A stretch of 64,000 nucleotides of DNA, taken from positions 1,240,001-1,304,000 of the forward strand of contig NZ_CP134049.1 in the NCBI RefSeq assembly GCF_031582965.1, written 5' to 3'. The notes beneath the pieces are model-generated. The model saw only the letters and a list, made by a program, of their open reading frames with translations, made no database searches and was not told the origin of the DNA. A program made the translations under genes and the position numbers. Positions 16,825 to 26,295 of the stretch are shown here, piece after piece; position 1 is the first letter of the stretch; every line of letters begins with the position of its first letter. This DNA is from Bacillus sp. NEB1478. GTDB lineage: Bacteria; Bacillota; Bacilli; Bacillales; Fictibacillaceae.

Positions 16825-17580
16825 ATGAGCACAAAAATGGTTAAATTCAGCGTCACGAGACAAGATAGCCCTGATTCTGCCCCATATATAGAAGAGTTTG
16901 AGATTCCGCATCGTCCGAACATGAACGTTATTTCTGCTCTTATGGAAATTCGAAGAAATCCGGTTAATGCAAAAGGGGAAGCTACTTCTCCTATTACATG
17001 GGAAATGAACTGTTTGGAAGAAGTCTGTGGTGCCTGTTCTATGGTGATCAACGGAAAGCCGAGACAATCATGTACAGCACTTGTGGATCAATTGGAACAG
17101 CCGATCCGCCTTGAACCAATGAAGACTTTTCCTGTGGTACGTGACTTGGCAATCGATCGAAGCAGAATGTTCAATGCTCTTAAGCGAGTAAAGGCATGGA
17201 TTCCAATCGATGGTACATACGATTTGGGACCTGGACCGCGTATGCCGGAAACGAAGCGTCAATGGGCATATGAACTTTCAAAATGCATGACTTGCGGAGT
17301 ATGTTTAGAGGCATGTCCAAACGTTAACAGCAAATCTGATTTCATTGGACCTGCACCACTTTCACAAGTTCGTTTATTTAATGCACATCCGACAGGTGCC
17401 ATGAATAAAGAAGAACGTTTAAATGCAATCATGGATGATGGGGGACTTGCTGAGTGTGGAAACTCGCAAAACTGTGTACAGTCATGTCCTAAAGGAATTC
17501 CATTAACAACATCAATCGCAGCTCTTAACCGGGATACATCATTCCAGGCATTTAAAAATTTCTTTGGCAGTGACAGATAA
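16825..17580 (+). CDS. sdhB: Succinate dehydrogenase iron-sulfur subunit
   Basis: A 251-residue iron-sulfur subunit. The plant-type 2Fe-2S cluster motif is NCLEEVCGACSMVINGKPRQ plus a further cysteine. The 4Fe-4S and 3Fe-4S clusters are supplied by CMTCGVCLEACPN and CGNSQNCVQSCPKGIPL. It transfers electrons from SdhA to the haems of SdhC. The ATG follows AAGGGGTG. It is the last gene of the operon; a weak hairpin (GGCTTCTCC/GGAGGAGCC, 17590-17618) follows. Confidence 0.96.
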   Translation: MSTKMVKFSVTRQDSPDSAPYIEEFEIPHRPNMNVISALMEIRRNPVNAKGEATSPITWEMNCLEEVCGACSMVINGKPRQSCTALVDQLEQPIRLEPMKTFPVVRDLAIDRSRMFNALKRVKAWIPIDGTYDLGPGPRMPETKRQWAYELSKCMTCGVCLEACPNVNSKSDFIGPAPLSQVRLFNAHPTGAMNKEERLNAIMDDGGLAECGNSQNCVQSCPKGIPLTTSIAALNRDTSFQAFKNFFGSDR

Positions 17581-17589
17581 ATAAAGAGT

Positions 17590-17625
17590 AAGGCTTCTCC
17601 TTAGATTAGGAGGAGCCTTTTCTAT
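17590..17625 (+). terminator. Terminator of sdhCAB
   Basis: AAGGCTTCTCC, a short loop, GGAGGAGCCTTTTC. The stem ends in a T-containing run just before ysmA. Confidence 0.7.
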
Positions 17626-17641
17626 AAAAGGCGGGGATACA

Positions 17642-18109
17642 GTGGCTAGACAAGATTACATCACAACTTTTGATGAGTGGAAAAAAGACTTTCATTATTA
17701 TCAAGAATTATTTGTGAGGTTTGGCGAAATAGACGGCTTTGGACATGTGAACAATACTAATATATTCATTTATATGGAAGAAGCCAGAATCTCTCTTTTT
17801 AAAGAATTAGGACTTATGAAATCGTGGGGAACTCCAAATTCAGAAGAAATACCAGTAGTTGCAGATTTGCAATGTGATTACTTAGCACAGATTATGTATG
17901 ATGAGCGTTTAAAAGTATTTGTGAAAATTAATTATGTGGGTTCCTCTTCTATTGATCTGCATTATATGGGACTGAATGAAAAAGAAGAGCCTGTTTTTAC
18001 AGGGAGAGGATCCATCGTACAGATTTCAAGAAAAAGCGGTCGTCCTTCAAAATGGACCGAAGAGCAAAAATCCCTATTTTATCATTTTTCACAAAAAGCC
18101 CATGTGTAA
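17642..18109 (+). CDS. ysmA: Hotdog-fold acyl-CoA thioesterase (YsmA type)
   Basis: A 155-residue 4-hydroxybenzoyl-CoA thioesterase-like protein. VRFGEIDGFGHVNNTN at about residue 24 is the conserved active-site region, with the aspartate that activates water. The remainder gives the central helix and five-strand sheet of a single hotdog domain. The GTG start is preceded by AAGGCGGGG. Its position between sdhB and gerE matches ysmA in B. subtilis. The natural acyl-CoA substrate is unknown. Confidence 0.82.
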   Translation: MARQDYITTFDEWKKDFHYYQELFVRFGEIDGFGHVNNTNIFIYMEEARISLFKELGLMKSWGTPNSEEIPVVADLQCDYLAQIMYDERLKVFVKINYVGSSSIDLHYMGLNEKEEPVFTGRGSIVQISRKSGRPSKWTEEQKSLFYHFSQKAHV

Positions 18110-18126
18110 AAAATGGGCTTTTTTTT
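18094..18126 (+). terminator. Terminator overlapping the ysmA stop codon
   Basis: AAAGCCCAT and ATGGGCTTTTTTTT form the stem and T run. The 5' arm encodes the last residues and the loop contains the TAA. Confidence 0.88.
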
Positions 18127-18149
18127 ATGCATATTTAAGTGAACCAAGT

Positions 18150-18178
18150 CACTCACACAGCACGTGTAACATACTATA
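18150..18178 (+). promoter_or_regulatory. SigK-type promoter of gerE
   Basis: CATACTATA (18170-18178) fits the SigK -10 CATANNNTA exactly. CACT (18150-18153) lies 16 nt upstream at the right place for the short SigK -35. gerE is a known SigK-dependent mother-cell gene. Confidence 0.65.
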
Positions 18179-18243
18179 TGTTGACTAAATACTTCCAATA
18201 TTCGTTGGCGGTTCCTAAACCCTAGCAAGGAGGGGTGAATTCA

Positions 18244-18468
18244 TTGAAGGATAAACACTACCGACCGAAGCCTCTACTTACAAAAAGAGAGAGAGAAGTT
18301 TTCGAACTACTAGTCCAAGACAAAACCACAAAAGAAATTGCGGAACAATTATTTATTAGTGAGAAAACAGTTCGAAACCATATTTCGAATACCATGCAAA
18401 AGCTTGGGGTAAAAGGACGCTCTCAAGCCGTTGTAGAATTATTGAGGCTTGGAGAACTCGAGATTTAG
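18244..18468 (+). CDS. gerE: Spore germination/late mother-cell regulator GerE
   Basis: A 74-residue LuxR-type helix-turn-helix protein consisting only of the DNA-binding domain. LLTKREREVFELLVQDKTTK and ISEKTVRNHISNTMQKLGVK are nearly identical to B. subtilis GerE. It acts in the mother cell at the last stage of the sporulation cascade, activating and repressing coat genes. A GTG at 18235 is possible, but AAGGAGGGG favours the TTG at 18244, which also gives the 74 residues of the B. subtilis protein. Confidence 0.95.
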   Translation: MKDKHYRPKPLLTKREREVFELLVQDKTTKEIAEQLFISEKTVRNHISNTMQKLGVKGRSQAVVELLRLGELEI

Positions 18469-18473
18469 TCAGG

Positions 18474-18502
18474 AAGCGGCTTTCAGGCGAAAGCCGTTTT
18501 CG
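18474..18502 (+). terminator. Terminator of gerE
   Basis: CGGCTTTC, AGGC loop, GAAAGCCG followed by TTTTC. Confidence 0.75.
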
Positions 18503-18578
18503 GTTTGCAGTCGGAATTTTCTTTAAAGGGAAAAAAGTGTAATTGATTTTTCTTCACTTTTTCATATATGATGAAAGG

Positions 18579-18587
18579 TGCTATATT
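18579..18587 (+). promoter_or_regulatory. Candidate extended -10 of glcT
   Basis: TGCTATATT is an extended -10 element 35 nt before glcT. The -35 region (TTTTCA-like) is poor, so this is tentative. Confidence 0.35.
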
Positions 18588-18621
18588 CTTTTCTGTACAG
18601 TTTATGAAATAGGTGAATGAA

Positions 18622-19470
18622 ATGAAAAATAACCTGCAAGTCAAAAAGGTATTAAATAATAACGTGGTTATTGTATCGGACTCTTTAAACAAGGAGCTAA
18701 TAGTTATTGGGAAAGGGATCGGTTTTGCCAAAAAGCAAGGAGATTCTATTCTTGATGATCAAATTGATAAGCTGTTTGTCTTGAAAGATGAGAATGAACA
18801 AAAACAATATCGTACGTTATTAACCTATATCGATGAAAAAACTGTAGAACTTATTAATGACATTATTGTATATATAGGAAATAGGTTCGAAAACAAATTA
18901 AATGAGCATATACATGTTGCTTTAACAGATCATATTGCATTTGCCGTTAAGCGATATCAGCAAGGTATGGATATAAAGAATCCTTTTTTAACAGAAACAC
19001 AAACGCTGTATCCGAAAGAGTTTACAGTGGCCGAAGAAGTAATAGAAGTTATAAATCGGGAATTGAACATCTATCTTCCAGAAGGTGAAATTGGATTCGT
19101 TGCCCTCCATATTCACAGCGGTATTACGAATAAAAGTGTTACAGATATTAAGAAACATTCTGTATTGATTAATACGCTTATCACAATGATTCAGCAATCT
19201 TTAGACCTTTTAATTGATACTAAGAGTATTAATTATTTGCGGCTGGTTAGACATTTGAGACATGCCATTGAAAGAATTTCAATGGGAGAAAAAATGGAAG
19301 AGCAAGAAAGGTTAGCAAAAGTGTTGAAAGAAGAATACCCGGTGTGCTACAATTTGGCTTGGAAGCTAATCAAGGTCATGCAAAATTCCTTGAATAAGCC
19401 CGTACCCCATGCAGAAGCAGTTTATCTAACGATGCATTTGCAAAGGCTTTCGCGATATGACAATGAATAG
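18622..19470 (+). CDS. glcT: Transcription antiterminator GlcT (BglG family)
   Basis: A 282-residue antiterminator. The N-terminal RNA-binding domain (about 1-60) contains VKKVLNNNVVIV and VIGKGIGFAKKQ. Two PTS regulation domains follow, with histidine contexts HVALTDHIAFAVKR and VALHIHSGI in PRD1, and RLVRHLRHAIER and AVYLTMHLQRL in PRD2. When not phosphorylated by the glucose permease it binds the RAT hairpin ahead of ptsG and prevents termination. AGGTG before the ATG at 18622 favours this start over the GTG at 18613. The gene lies 198 nt upstream of ptsG. Confidence 0.9.
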   Translation: MKNNLQVKKVLNNNVVIVSDSLNKELIVIGKGIGFAKKQGDSILDDQIDKLFVLKDENEQKQYRTLLTYIDEKTVELINDIIVYIGNRFENKLNEHIHVALTDHIAFAVKRYQQGMDIKNPFLTETQTLYPKEFTVAEEVIEVINRELNIYLPEGEIGFVALHIHSGITNKSVTDIKKHSVLINTLITMIQQSLDLLIDTKSINYLRLVRHLRHAIERISMGEKMEEQERLAKVLKEEYPVCYNLAWKLIKVMQNSLNKPVPHAEAVYLTMHLQRLSRYDNE

Positions 19471-19486
19471 AACGCAATAATATAAA
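19457..19486 (+). promoter_or_regulatory. Candidate SigA promoter of ptsGHI
   Basis: ATGACA (19457-19462), 18 nt, TATAAA (19481-19486), partly inside the 3' end of glcT. The predicted start lies just before the RAT element. Confidence 0.45.
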
Positions 19487-19498
19487 TACATTCGTTTA

Positions 19499-19530
19499 TA
19501 CGTGTTACTGATTCGATCAGGCATAAGTAG
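19499..19530 (+). promoter_or_regulatory. Ribonucleic antiterminator (RAT) of ptsG
   Basis: ACGTGTTACTGATTCGATCA followed by GGCATAAGT closely matches the RAT hairpin recognised by GlcT in front of B. subtilis ptsG. It directly abuts the terminator hairpin, so the two structures compete. Confidence 0.85.
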
Positions 19531-19619
19531 AGAACAAAGTGTAGCAAATACTTAATTAGGATATATTAATATCTGATTAAGTTAATTGCTTATGTTCTTT
19601 ATTTATGTCTTTTTTGTTT
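19527..19619 (+). terminator. GlcT-controlled terminator upstream of ptsG
   Basis: A long imperfect hairpin pairs AGAACA-AGCAAAT-ACTTAAT with ATTAAGTT-AATTGCT-TGTTCT and is followed by a T-rich run (GTCTTTTTTGTTTT). It is placed to end transcription unless GlcT holds the RAT. Confidence 0.75.
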
Positions 19620-19668
19620 TAGCGAAAGTAAATGGAAGGGTTATCATAATTAAAAAGGAGGACTTCCT

Positions 19669-21744
19669 ATGTTTAAAAAATTGTTTGGTGTACTTCAGCG
19701 TGTAGGTAAAGCATTAATGCTGCCCGTTGCAATTTTGCCAGCTGCTGGTTTGCTTTTAGCGTTTGGTACTGCTTTTAAAAATCCTGAATTGATAAAATTG
19801 CTGCCTGCGCTTGATGCCAGCTGGTTTCAGCTAGTAGCCAATGTAATGGAGCAGTCGGGGAACATTGTGTTTTCCAACTTGTCATTATTATTTGCAGTAG
19901 GTGTAGCCGTTGGACTTGCTGGCGGTGAAGGTGTTGCTGGATTAGCTGCTATTATCGGATACTTGATCATGAACGTTACGATGAGTGTTATCGAAGGTGT
20001 TAAACCGGAAATGATTGATAAAGATCCATCATTTGCAATGGTTTTAGGCATTCCAACCCTGCAAACAGGGGTTTTCGGCGGTATTATCGTGGGTATTCTT
20101 GCTTCATATCTTTATAAAAGGTATTACAACATTGAACTTCCGCAATATCTTGGATTCTTTGCGGGCAAACGTTTTGTTCCAATTATAACAGCGGTTTCAG
20201 CATTGATTTTAGGAATTGTTATGACTTGGATTTGGCCGCCTATTCAAAATGGCTTGAATGTTTTTTCAGAAAGCATGATTAACTCTAATTTAACATTAGC
20301 TTCTTTTGTTTTTGGTGTTATTGAGAGATCATTAATACCATTTGGTCTTCATCATATTTTTTACTCTCCGTTTTGGTTTGAGTTTGGTTCATACCATTCT
20401 GCTACAGAAGGTTTGGTCCGCGGAGATCAGCGTATTTTCTTTGCACAATTAAAAGACAATGTCCCGTTAACAGCAGGGACATTCATGACAGGTAAATTCC
20501 CGTTCATGATGTTTGGACTTCCTGCTGCAGCACTAGCTATTTATCAAGAAGCACGCCCAGAACACAAAAAAGTGGTTGCTGGTATTATGGCTTCAGCTGC
20601 ATTAACATCTTTCCTGACAGGGATTACTGAACCGATCGAGTTTACATTCCTTTTTGTAGCGCCAGTCCTTTTTGGAATTCATGCTATTTTTGCAGGTCTA
20701 TCATTTATGACTATGCAATTGCTAAATGTTAAAATTGGTATGACATTCTCAGGCGGTGTAATTGATTACTTACTATTTGGTGTATTGCCTAACCGTACAG
20801 ACTGGTGGCTTGTTATACCTGTAGGACTAGTGTTCTCAGTTATATATTATTTTGGATTTCGTTTTGCGATCCGCAAGTGGGATCTTAAAACTCCAGGCCG
20901 TGAAATTGTAGACGATGAAGTAGAAACTAACGTTGGACCATCTAATAATGACTCGTTAGCAGCGAATATTTTAGAAGGACTAGGCGGAAAATCCAATATT
21001 GCAGACTTGGATGCGTGTATTACTCGTCTTCGAGTTGCAGTCCGCGATCCTAAAGAAGTGGACAAGAATCGTTTGAAGAAGCTAGGTGCTTCTGGTGTCC
21101 TTGAGATGGGTAACAGCATTCAGGCAATCTTTGGAACACGCTCTGACACAATCAAGAGCGAAATCAAAGATATTATGGATGGAAAAACAGTAGCCAAGCC
21201 TAAAAACAGCGAAAAAGTAGCTGAACAAGGTGAACTAGCGGATACAAAATCAAATGATGTTGTTACGCCTGTTTCTTCAGTTTCAACTGATGCAGAACGT
21301 TTCGTATCTCCGATTAAAGGGAAATTACTTCCGATAACTGAAGTGCCGGATCAAGTATTCTCTGGCAAGATGATGGGTGATGGTTTTGCGATTGAACCAG
21401 CAGATGGTTTGGTGGTTTCACCGGTCAATGGTAAGATTATTAATGTATTCCCTACAAAGCATGCAATCGGAATCGAGTCTGACAGCGGAAAAGAAATTTT
21501 AATTCATTTTGGAATCGACACTGTTAAGTTAAAAGGTGAAGGTTTTGAAACATTTGTTTCTGAAGGAGACAAAGTTGAAGCTGGTCAGAAACTATTGAAG
21601 GTTGACTTAAGTTTTGTAAAAGAAAATGCACCTTCTGTAATAACTCCGATTGTATTTACAAACTTATCGGGCGAAACTGTTTCAGTAGAAAAAACAGGAA
21701 CAGTAGGTATTGAAGAAGAAAACATTATTAAATTTAAAAAATAA
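19669..21744 (+). CDS. ptsG: PTS glucose-specific EIICBA component
   Basis: A 691-residue fused permease that imports and phosphorylates glucose. EIIC covers about residues 1-410 with roughly ten membrane segments and the substrate motif [19 protein letters not shown] follows with the phosphocysteine in [12 protein letters not shown] (Cys450). EIIA is C-terminal with the phosphohistidine in [17 protein letters not shown] (His613). A linker rich in Ser, Thr and Glu joins B and A. AAAAGGAGGAC precedes the ATG. It heads ptsG-ptsH-ptsI. Confidence 0.95.
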   Translation: MFKKLFGVLQRVGKALMLPVAILPAAGLLLAFGTAFKNPELIKLLPALDASWFQLVANVMEQSGNIVFSNLSLLFAVGVAVGLAGGEGVAGLAAIIGYLIMNVTMSVIEGVKPEMIDKDPSFAMVLGIPTLQTGVFGGIIVGILASYLYKRYYNIELPQYLGFFAGKRFVPIITAVSALILGIVMTWIWPPIQNGLNVFSESMINSNLTLASFVFGVIERSLIPFGLHHIFYSPFWFEFGSYHSATEGLVRGDQRIFFAQLKDNVPLTAGTFMTGKFPFMMFGLPAAALAIYQEARPEHKKVVAGIMASAALTSFLTGITEPIEFTFLFVAPVLFGIHAIFAGLSFMTMQLLNVKIGMTFSGGVIDYLLFGVLPNRTDWWLVIPVGLVFSVIYYFGFRFAIRKWDLKTPGREIVDDEVETNVGPSNNDSLAANILEGLGGKSNIADLDACITRLRVAVRDPKEVDKNRLKKLGASGVLEMGNSIQAIFGTRSDTIKSEIKDIMDGKTVAKPKNSEKVAEQGELADTKSNDVVTPVSSVSTDAERFVSPIKGKLLPITEVPDQVFSGKMMGDGFAIEPADGLVVSPVNGKIINVFPTKHAIGIESDSGKEILIHFGIDTVKLKGEGFETFVSEGDKVEAGQKLLKVDLSFVKENAPSVITPIVFTNLSGETVSVEKTGTVGIEEENIIKFKK

Positions 21745-21758
21745 AGGGGTAAAAAACA

Positions 21759-22025
21759 ATGGCAGAAAAAACATTTAAAGTAACTAGCGAATCAGGGATT
21801 CACGCACGTCCAGCAACAACTTTAGTAAACCAAGCTGGTCAGTTCAGTTCAGATATTACTCTTGACTACAATGGCAAGAGCGTTAACTTAAAGTCAATCA
21901 TGGGTGTTATGAGTCTTGGTATTCAATCTGGTGCAGAAATCACTGTTAAAGCTGAAGGATCTGATGCTGATGAAGCATTAGCAGCAATCGAAGATGTAAT
22001 GAAAAAAGAAGGGCTTGGTGAGTAA
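21759..22025 (+). CDS. ptsH: Phosphocarrier protein HPr
   Basis: An 88-residue HPr. His15 in SGIHARPAT is phosphorylated by enzyme I. Ser46 in [13 protein letters not shown] is the HPr kinase site that, once phosphorylated, makes HPr the CcpA co-repressor. Both residues are intact, so both sugar transport and carbon catabolite control are supported. It lies 14 nt after ptsG, and its stop overlaps the start of ptsI (TAATG). Confidence 0.97.
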   Translation: MAEKTFKVTSESGIHARPATTLVNQAGQFSSDITLDYNGKSVNLKSIMGVMSLGIQSGAEITVKAEGSDADEALAAIEDVMKKEGLGE

Positions 22026-23737
22026 TGTCTGAAAAAATTTCAGGTATTGCAGCATCAGCCGGCATAGCGATCGCTAAAGCATTTGTTCTTCAAAATCCAG
22101 AATTGACGATTGAGAAGAAACCAGTTGCTAATATTGCGGAAGAAATCGAACGTTTCCAAGCTGCGATTAATGTGTCAAAAGAAGAACTCTCAGTAATTAA
22201 AGAAAAAGCGAATAAAGAACTTGGTGAAGATAAGGCAGCGATATTTGCTGCCCATCTTCTTGTACTAAGTGACCCTGAGCTCGTTGATGCTGTAAAACAA
22301 AAAATAGAGAATGAAAAGATTAATGCAGAAGTGGCAATGAATGATATTTCTTCTATGTTCATCAATATGTTCGAGCAAATGGACAATGAATACATGAAAG
22401 AGCGCGCTGCTGATATTCGTGACGTTTCTAAACGTGTATTAGCTCATTTGCTGGATGTTAAATTTACTACACCAGCAAGCATTGCTGAAGAAGTAATAAT
22501 CTTGGCTGAAGATCTTACTCCCTCAGACACTGCTCAATTGAATCGTAAATTTGTAAAAGGTTTTGCAACAGATATTGGGGGGAGAACATCGCACTCTGCG
22601 ATCATGTCGCGTTCGATGGAAATCCCTGCTGTAGTAGGTACAAAGGTTGTTACAGAAAAAGTTAAGAATAATGTAATGGTGATTATTGATGGTCTCGATG
22701 GACAAGTAATCATTGATCCTACTGATGATGAAATCGCTGTTTATCAGGAAAAACAAAAAAAATATCAGCAACAAAAAGAAGAATGGGCAAAGCTGGTAAA
22801 TGAAAAAACTTTATCTTCCGATGGTGTTCAAGTCGAATTGGCTGCCAACATTGGTACACCAGCAGATGTGAAAGGTGTACTGGAGAACGGGGCAGAAGGT
22901 GTCGGCTTATATAGAACAGAATTTTTGTATATGGGACGAGATCAGTTGCCAACTGAGGAAGAACAATTTAAAGCCTATAAAGAAGTACTAGACAAAATGG
23001 AAGGAAAGCCTGTCGTTATCCGAACATTGGATATAGGCGGTGATAAAGAACTTTCTTACTTGAATCTGCCGAAAGAACTAAACCCGTTCTTAGGGTTTCG
23101 CGCAATCCGGCTATGTTTAGAAGAACAAGAAATTTTCAGAACACAGCTTCGTGCTCTGCTTCGTGCAAGTAGTTATGGAAACTTGAAAATTATGTTCCCG
23201 ATGATTGCAACACTTGAAGAATTCCGATCTGCGAAAAGCATATTAATGGATGAAAAAGAAAAGCTTGTGAACGAGGGAACAAAAGTTTCAGAAGATATCG
23301 AAGTAGGAATCATGGTAGAAATTCCATCAACTGCTGTTATGGCAGATACTTTTGCAAAAGAAGTGGATTTCTTCAGCATTGGTACGAATGACTTGATTCA
23401 GTACACCATGGCTGCTGATAGAATGAACGAACAAGTATCTTATTTATATCAGCCTTATAATCCAGCCATTTTAAGACTTGTTAAAATGGTAATCGATGCT
23501 TCACATAAAGAAGGCAAGTGGACTGGCATGTGCGGTGAGATGGCCGGAGATCCGATCGCGATTCCGATTCTATTAGGACTTGGGCTTGATGAGTTCTCGA
23601 TGAGCGCTACATCAGTATTACCAGCACGCAGTCAGATTTTAGGCCTTTCAAAGGAAAAAATCAGTGCTCATATCGATCAAATTCTGCAGATGGATACGAT
23701 GCAAGATGTTGTGAAGTTTGTAGAAGAGAATTGTTAA
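22025..23737 (+). CDS. ptsI: Phosphoenolpyruvate-protein phosphotransferase (enzyme I)
   Basis: A 570-residue enzyme I that passes phosphate from phosphoenolpyruvate to HPr. The phosphohistidine is in [20 protein letters not shown] (His190). The C-terminal barrel carries [50 protein letters not shown] and the catalytic cysteine in [11 protein letters not shown]. Coupled to ptsH by the TAATG overlap. Confidence 0.97.
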   Translation: MSEKISGIAASAGIAIAKAFVLQNPELTIEKKPVANIAEEIERFQAAINVSKEELSVIKEKANKELGEDKAAIFAAHLLVLSDPELVDAVKQKIENEKINAEVAMNDISSMFINMFEQMDNEYMKERAADIRDVSKRVLAHLLDVKFTTPASIAEEVIILAEDLTPSDTAQLNRKFVKGFATDIGGRTSHSAIMSRSMEIPAVVGTKVVTEKVKNNVMVIIDGLDGQVIIDPTDDEIAVYQEKQKKYQQQKEEWAKLVNEKTLSSDGVQVELAANIGTPADVKGVLENGAEGVGLYRTEFLYMGRDQLPTEEEQFKAYKEVLDKMEGKPVVIRTLDIGGDKELSYLNLPKELNPFLGFRAIRLCLEEQEIFRTQLRALLRASSYGNLKIMFPMIATLEEFRSAKSILMDEKEKLVNEGTKVSEDIEVGIMVEIPSTAVMADTFAKEVDFFSIGTNDLIQYTMAADRMNEQVSYLYQPYNPAILRLVKMVIDASHKEGKWTGMCGEMAGDPIAIPILLGLGLDEFSMSATSVLPARSQILGLSKEKISAHIDQILQMDTMQDVVKFVEENC

Positions 23738-23747
23738 ACAATAGAAA

Positions 23748-23781
23748 AAGTGGACTATGGATTTTTCCATAGTCCTTTTAT
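23748..23781 (+). terminator. Terminator of ptsGHI
   Basis: GGACTATGGA, TTTT, TCCATAGTCCTTTT: a perfect 10-bp stem. Confidence 0.88.
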
Positions 23782-23895
23782 GTATAATATTTTAACGATT
23801 TTCGTTGCAATTTCATAAAAATATTAGCAAAATAGAAATCACGGTAAATGCCTTTATAAGGTTTTCAGCAATGTATACAGAGATGAGGCGATGTT

Positions 23896-24690
23896 TTGAA
23901 TAGACCGATAGGAGTAATAGATTCAGGAGTTGGCGGATTAACAGTTGCTAGAGAGCTTATGAGACAGCTGCCAAAGGAAGAAATCATATATCTGGGAGAT
24001 ACAAAGAGATGCCCTTATGGACCAAGGCCGTTTGACGAGGTACGAAAATTCACATGGGAAATGATTGATTATCTTTTAGAGCATAAAATTAAAATGCTCG
24101 TTATTGCTTGCAATACTGCGACTGCAGCCGTACTCGAAGAGGCAAAAATGAAGCTTGATATTCCTGTATTAGGCGTTATACATCCAGGAGCACGTTCAGC
24201 TTTAAAGATAACCAAAAACAATCATGTGGGAGTTATAGGAACGGTAGGAACTATAAATAGTGATGCATATAAGCAAGCTTTGCAGCAAATCAGATCAGAT
24301 GTGATCGTTGAAAGTCTGGCATGTCCATTATTTGTGCCTTTAGTTGAACAAGGAAAACTAAATGGGGAAGAAACCATTCAAGCAGTTTCTGAAACATTAT
24401 ATCCTCTTAAAGATGTGTCAATCGATACGTTGATATTAGGATGCACGCACTATCCGTTATTAAGACCCATTATTCAGCAAGTTATGGGCGAGCATATAAA
24501 ATTGATTTGCTCTGGTGCGGAAACAGCCCGTGAAGTTTCAGTCATCTTGGATCACAGTGGTTTATTGAATACAGGTAATCATAAACCTAATCACCGTTTT
24601 TTAGCGACTGCTGAAAGTAAGCAATTTCTACAAATTGCGAACCATTGGCTTGATACCACAGTTGATATGGTAGAATGCATCAAACTTTAA
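23896..24690 (+). CDS. murI: Glutamate racemase
   Basis: A 264-residue glutamate racemase (RacE type) that supplies D-glutamate for peptidoglycan. The two catalytic cysteines are Cys72 in [11 protein letters not shown] and Cys183 in [12 protein letters not shown]. The N-terminal [16 protein letters not shown] and [13 protein letters not shown] are family hallmarks. The start is a TTG at 23896 behind GATGAGGCGATG. It precedes gerM as racE does in B. subtilis. Confidence 0.95.
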   Translation: MNRPIGVIDSGVGGLTVARELMRQLPKEEIIYLGDTKRCPYGPRPFDEVRKFTWEMIDYLLEHKIKMLVIACNTATAAVLEEAKMKLDIPVLGVIHPGARSALKITKNNHVGVIGTVGTINSDAYKQALQQIRSDVIVESLACPLFVPLVEQGKLNGEETIQAVSETLYPLKDVSIDTLILGCTHYPLLRPIIQQVMGEHIKLICSGAETAREVSVILDHSGLLNTGNHKPNHRFLATAESKQFLQIANHWLDTTVDMVECIKL

Positions 24691-24700
24691 AAAATAGAGT

Positions 24701-24731
24701 AGCTGCCCTAAATTTTGGGCAGTTTTTTTTA
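24701..24731 (+). terminator. Terminator of murI
   Basis: CTGCCC, short A/T loop, GGGCAGTTTTTTTT. Confidence 0.88.
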
Positions 24732-24780
24732 TGAATGCTTTTCCTTTATGAGGAACAGCTTTTGTAGAATTAGAGTATCT

Positions 24781-24869
24781 AGGATTACGTACTTTTTTGG
24801 TAGGATAACTCCCGAGTTTGCAGGATTAACCTCTTTTTTCGAAATGTGAGTTTCAAAAGAGCAGGATTC
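24781..24869. repeat. Periodic word array B (AGGATWA words)
   Basis: AGGATTA at 24781, AGGATAA at 24802, AGGATTA at 24822 and AGGATTC at 24863 give spacings of 21, 20 and 41 nt, i.e. multiples of about 20.5. Spacer sequences are unrelated. It lies in the 364-nt gap between murI and gerM. Confidence 0.5.
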
Positions 24870-24939
24870 TGCACCTCAATCAGCTTTTTTTATCCCAAAC
24901 TGTATGTTTTTTAATCTTTTCACTTTTAATATTCCGCTT

Positions 24940-24976
24940 ACCAAGTTCGTTTTGCGTTTAACCAACTCGTTTTTCT
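24940..24976. repeat. Periodic word array C (two ACCAAsTCGTTTT words)
   Basis: ACCAAGTTCGTTTT at 24940 and ACCAACTCGTTTTT at 24961 are 21 nt apart. Only two copies are seen, so the call rests on analogy with the other arrays. Confidence 0.35.
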
Positions 24977-25054
24977 TTTTATTTTTGTACAAGTGGTCTA
25001 AAAGAAAGTATAGCTCGTATACATATTAGTACAAACCACTTGAGGAGGGAAAGT

Positions 25055-26104
25055 ATGCGCAAAACACTAAGAACAGGGGCTCCATTACTTTTGTTATCAG
25101 TATCTTTACTGGTATCAGGGTGTGGATTGGGGGGAGAAAAAACAGGATCGGAGCTCGATCCCCCAAAAGTGAATTACGTTAAAGAAGGCAAGTCATTGGA
25201 TAAAAAAGATAAGACGGCAAAGTCTGCACAGACACAGAGACGTCAGCTCTTTTTGTTCGATAGTAATGGAATGGTTGTACCTCAAGTACTGGCTCTTCCA
25301 AAAAATGATGAAACTGCGAAACAAGTACTGCAATATCTAGTTAAAGATGGACCAGTAAGCAATATGATTCCTAATGGATTTCAAGCTGTGCTGCCTGCAG
25401 ATACGGAAGTACTATCTGTAAACATAAAAAAGGGTACAGCTACAGCTAATTTCTCAAAAGAATTTACAGAGTATAAACCAAAAGACGAATTGAAAATTTT
25501 ACAGGCGATTACATTTACACTCACACAATTTGATAATATTAAAAAAGTTAAAATACAAATTGACGGAAAGAATCAAAATTCTATGCCTGTAAATAATACT
25601 CCGATCGGCGAAGGTGTCAGTAGAATTGATGGAATCAATGTTGAAAATGGAAATGTAGCAGACATTACGAACAGTAATGTCGTCACACTATACTTCTTAG
25701 CCCAAACGCAAGATCAGACCTATTATGTTCCAGTTACTCGACGTGTAGCAAAGCAGGGAACTGATAAAGTTACAGCAACAATTGAAAACTTGATCAATGG
25801 ACCAACTGCTCAAAGCAAGCTGCTCACAGATTTTAGAACAGATGTTAAACTATTGAGTACTCCAGTCGTTAATAAAGACGGAGTGGCTACATTAAACTTT
25901 AATAGTGCATTGTTAGATAACAAAGAAGAAAATAGAATTGCTGATGAAGTGCTGAATTCGATTGTACTTTCTCTTACAGAGCTGCCTGAAGTGAAAAAAG
26001 TGGCAATTCAGGTAAATGGAAAGTCAAAGATATTCAATGAAAAAGGAAAAGAGCTTACTGCACCTGTTTCCCGCCCAAAAGAAGTAAATACAGGTGAATT
26101 TTAA
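25055..26104 (+). CDS. gerM: Spore germination lipoprotein GerM
   Basis: A 349-residue exported lipoprotein. The signal peptide LLLLSVSLLVSGCGLGG ends in a lipobox with Cys23 as the lipidated residue. Two repeated GerMN (GerM/SpoIIQ-partner type) domains follow, one around TATANFSKEFTEYKP (about 125-190) and one around GVATLNFNSALLDNK (about 275-330). GerM is needed for the channel between mother cell and forespore and for later germination. GAGGAGGGA before the ATG at 25055 rules out the TTG at 25040. A TATACATA 30 nt upstream resembles a SigE -10 but lacks a fitting -35. Confidence 0.92.
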   Translation: MRKTLRTGAPLLLLSVSLLVSGCGLGGEKTGSELDPPKVNYVKEGKSLDKKDKTAKSAQTQRRQLFLFDSNGMVVPQVLALPKNDETAKQVLQYLVKDGPVSNMIPNGFQAVLPADTEVLSVNIKKGTATANFSKEFTEYKPKDELKILQAITFTLTQFDNIKKVKIQIDGKNQNSMPVNNTPIGEGVSRIDGINVENGNVADITNSNVVTLYFLAQTQDQTYYVPVTRRVAKQGTDKVTATIENLINGPTAQSKLLTDFRTDVKLLSTPVVNKDGVATLNFNSALLDNKEENRIADEVLNSIVLSLTELPEVKKVAIQVNGKSKIFNEKGKELTAPVSRPKEVNTGEF

Positions 26105-26128
26105 AAATATATTTGGTTGTGATACAGT

Positions 26129-26157
26129 AAAAGAGACGAGACATCGTCTCTTTTTGT
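26129..26157 (+). terminator. Terminator of gerM
   Basis: AGAGACGA, GACA, TCGTCTCTTTTTG: a strong stem with a T run. Confidence 0.9.
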
Positions 26158-26295
26158 GTTAATTGATTTGTGTTCATGAATAAGCTGAGAATCTTATCTT
26201 CAGAGAGGGACAAAACTTGCATGAAAACCGCGAGTTGCCTTCTGAATGAACTTTTAGTTATTCCTATTTGATGATTTTAAAGTGAGGTTATACAT

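Noticed and set aside
25018..25025. SigE promoter of gerM
   Set aside because: Only the -10 (TATACATA) is similar; at 13-15 nt upstream there is no KHATATT-like -35.
26178..26273. A 31-codon frame between gerM and rdgB
   Set aside because: No ribosome binding site, average composition and no conservation argument.
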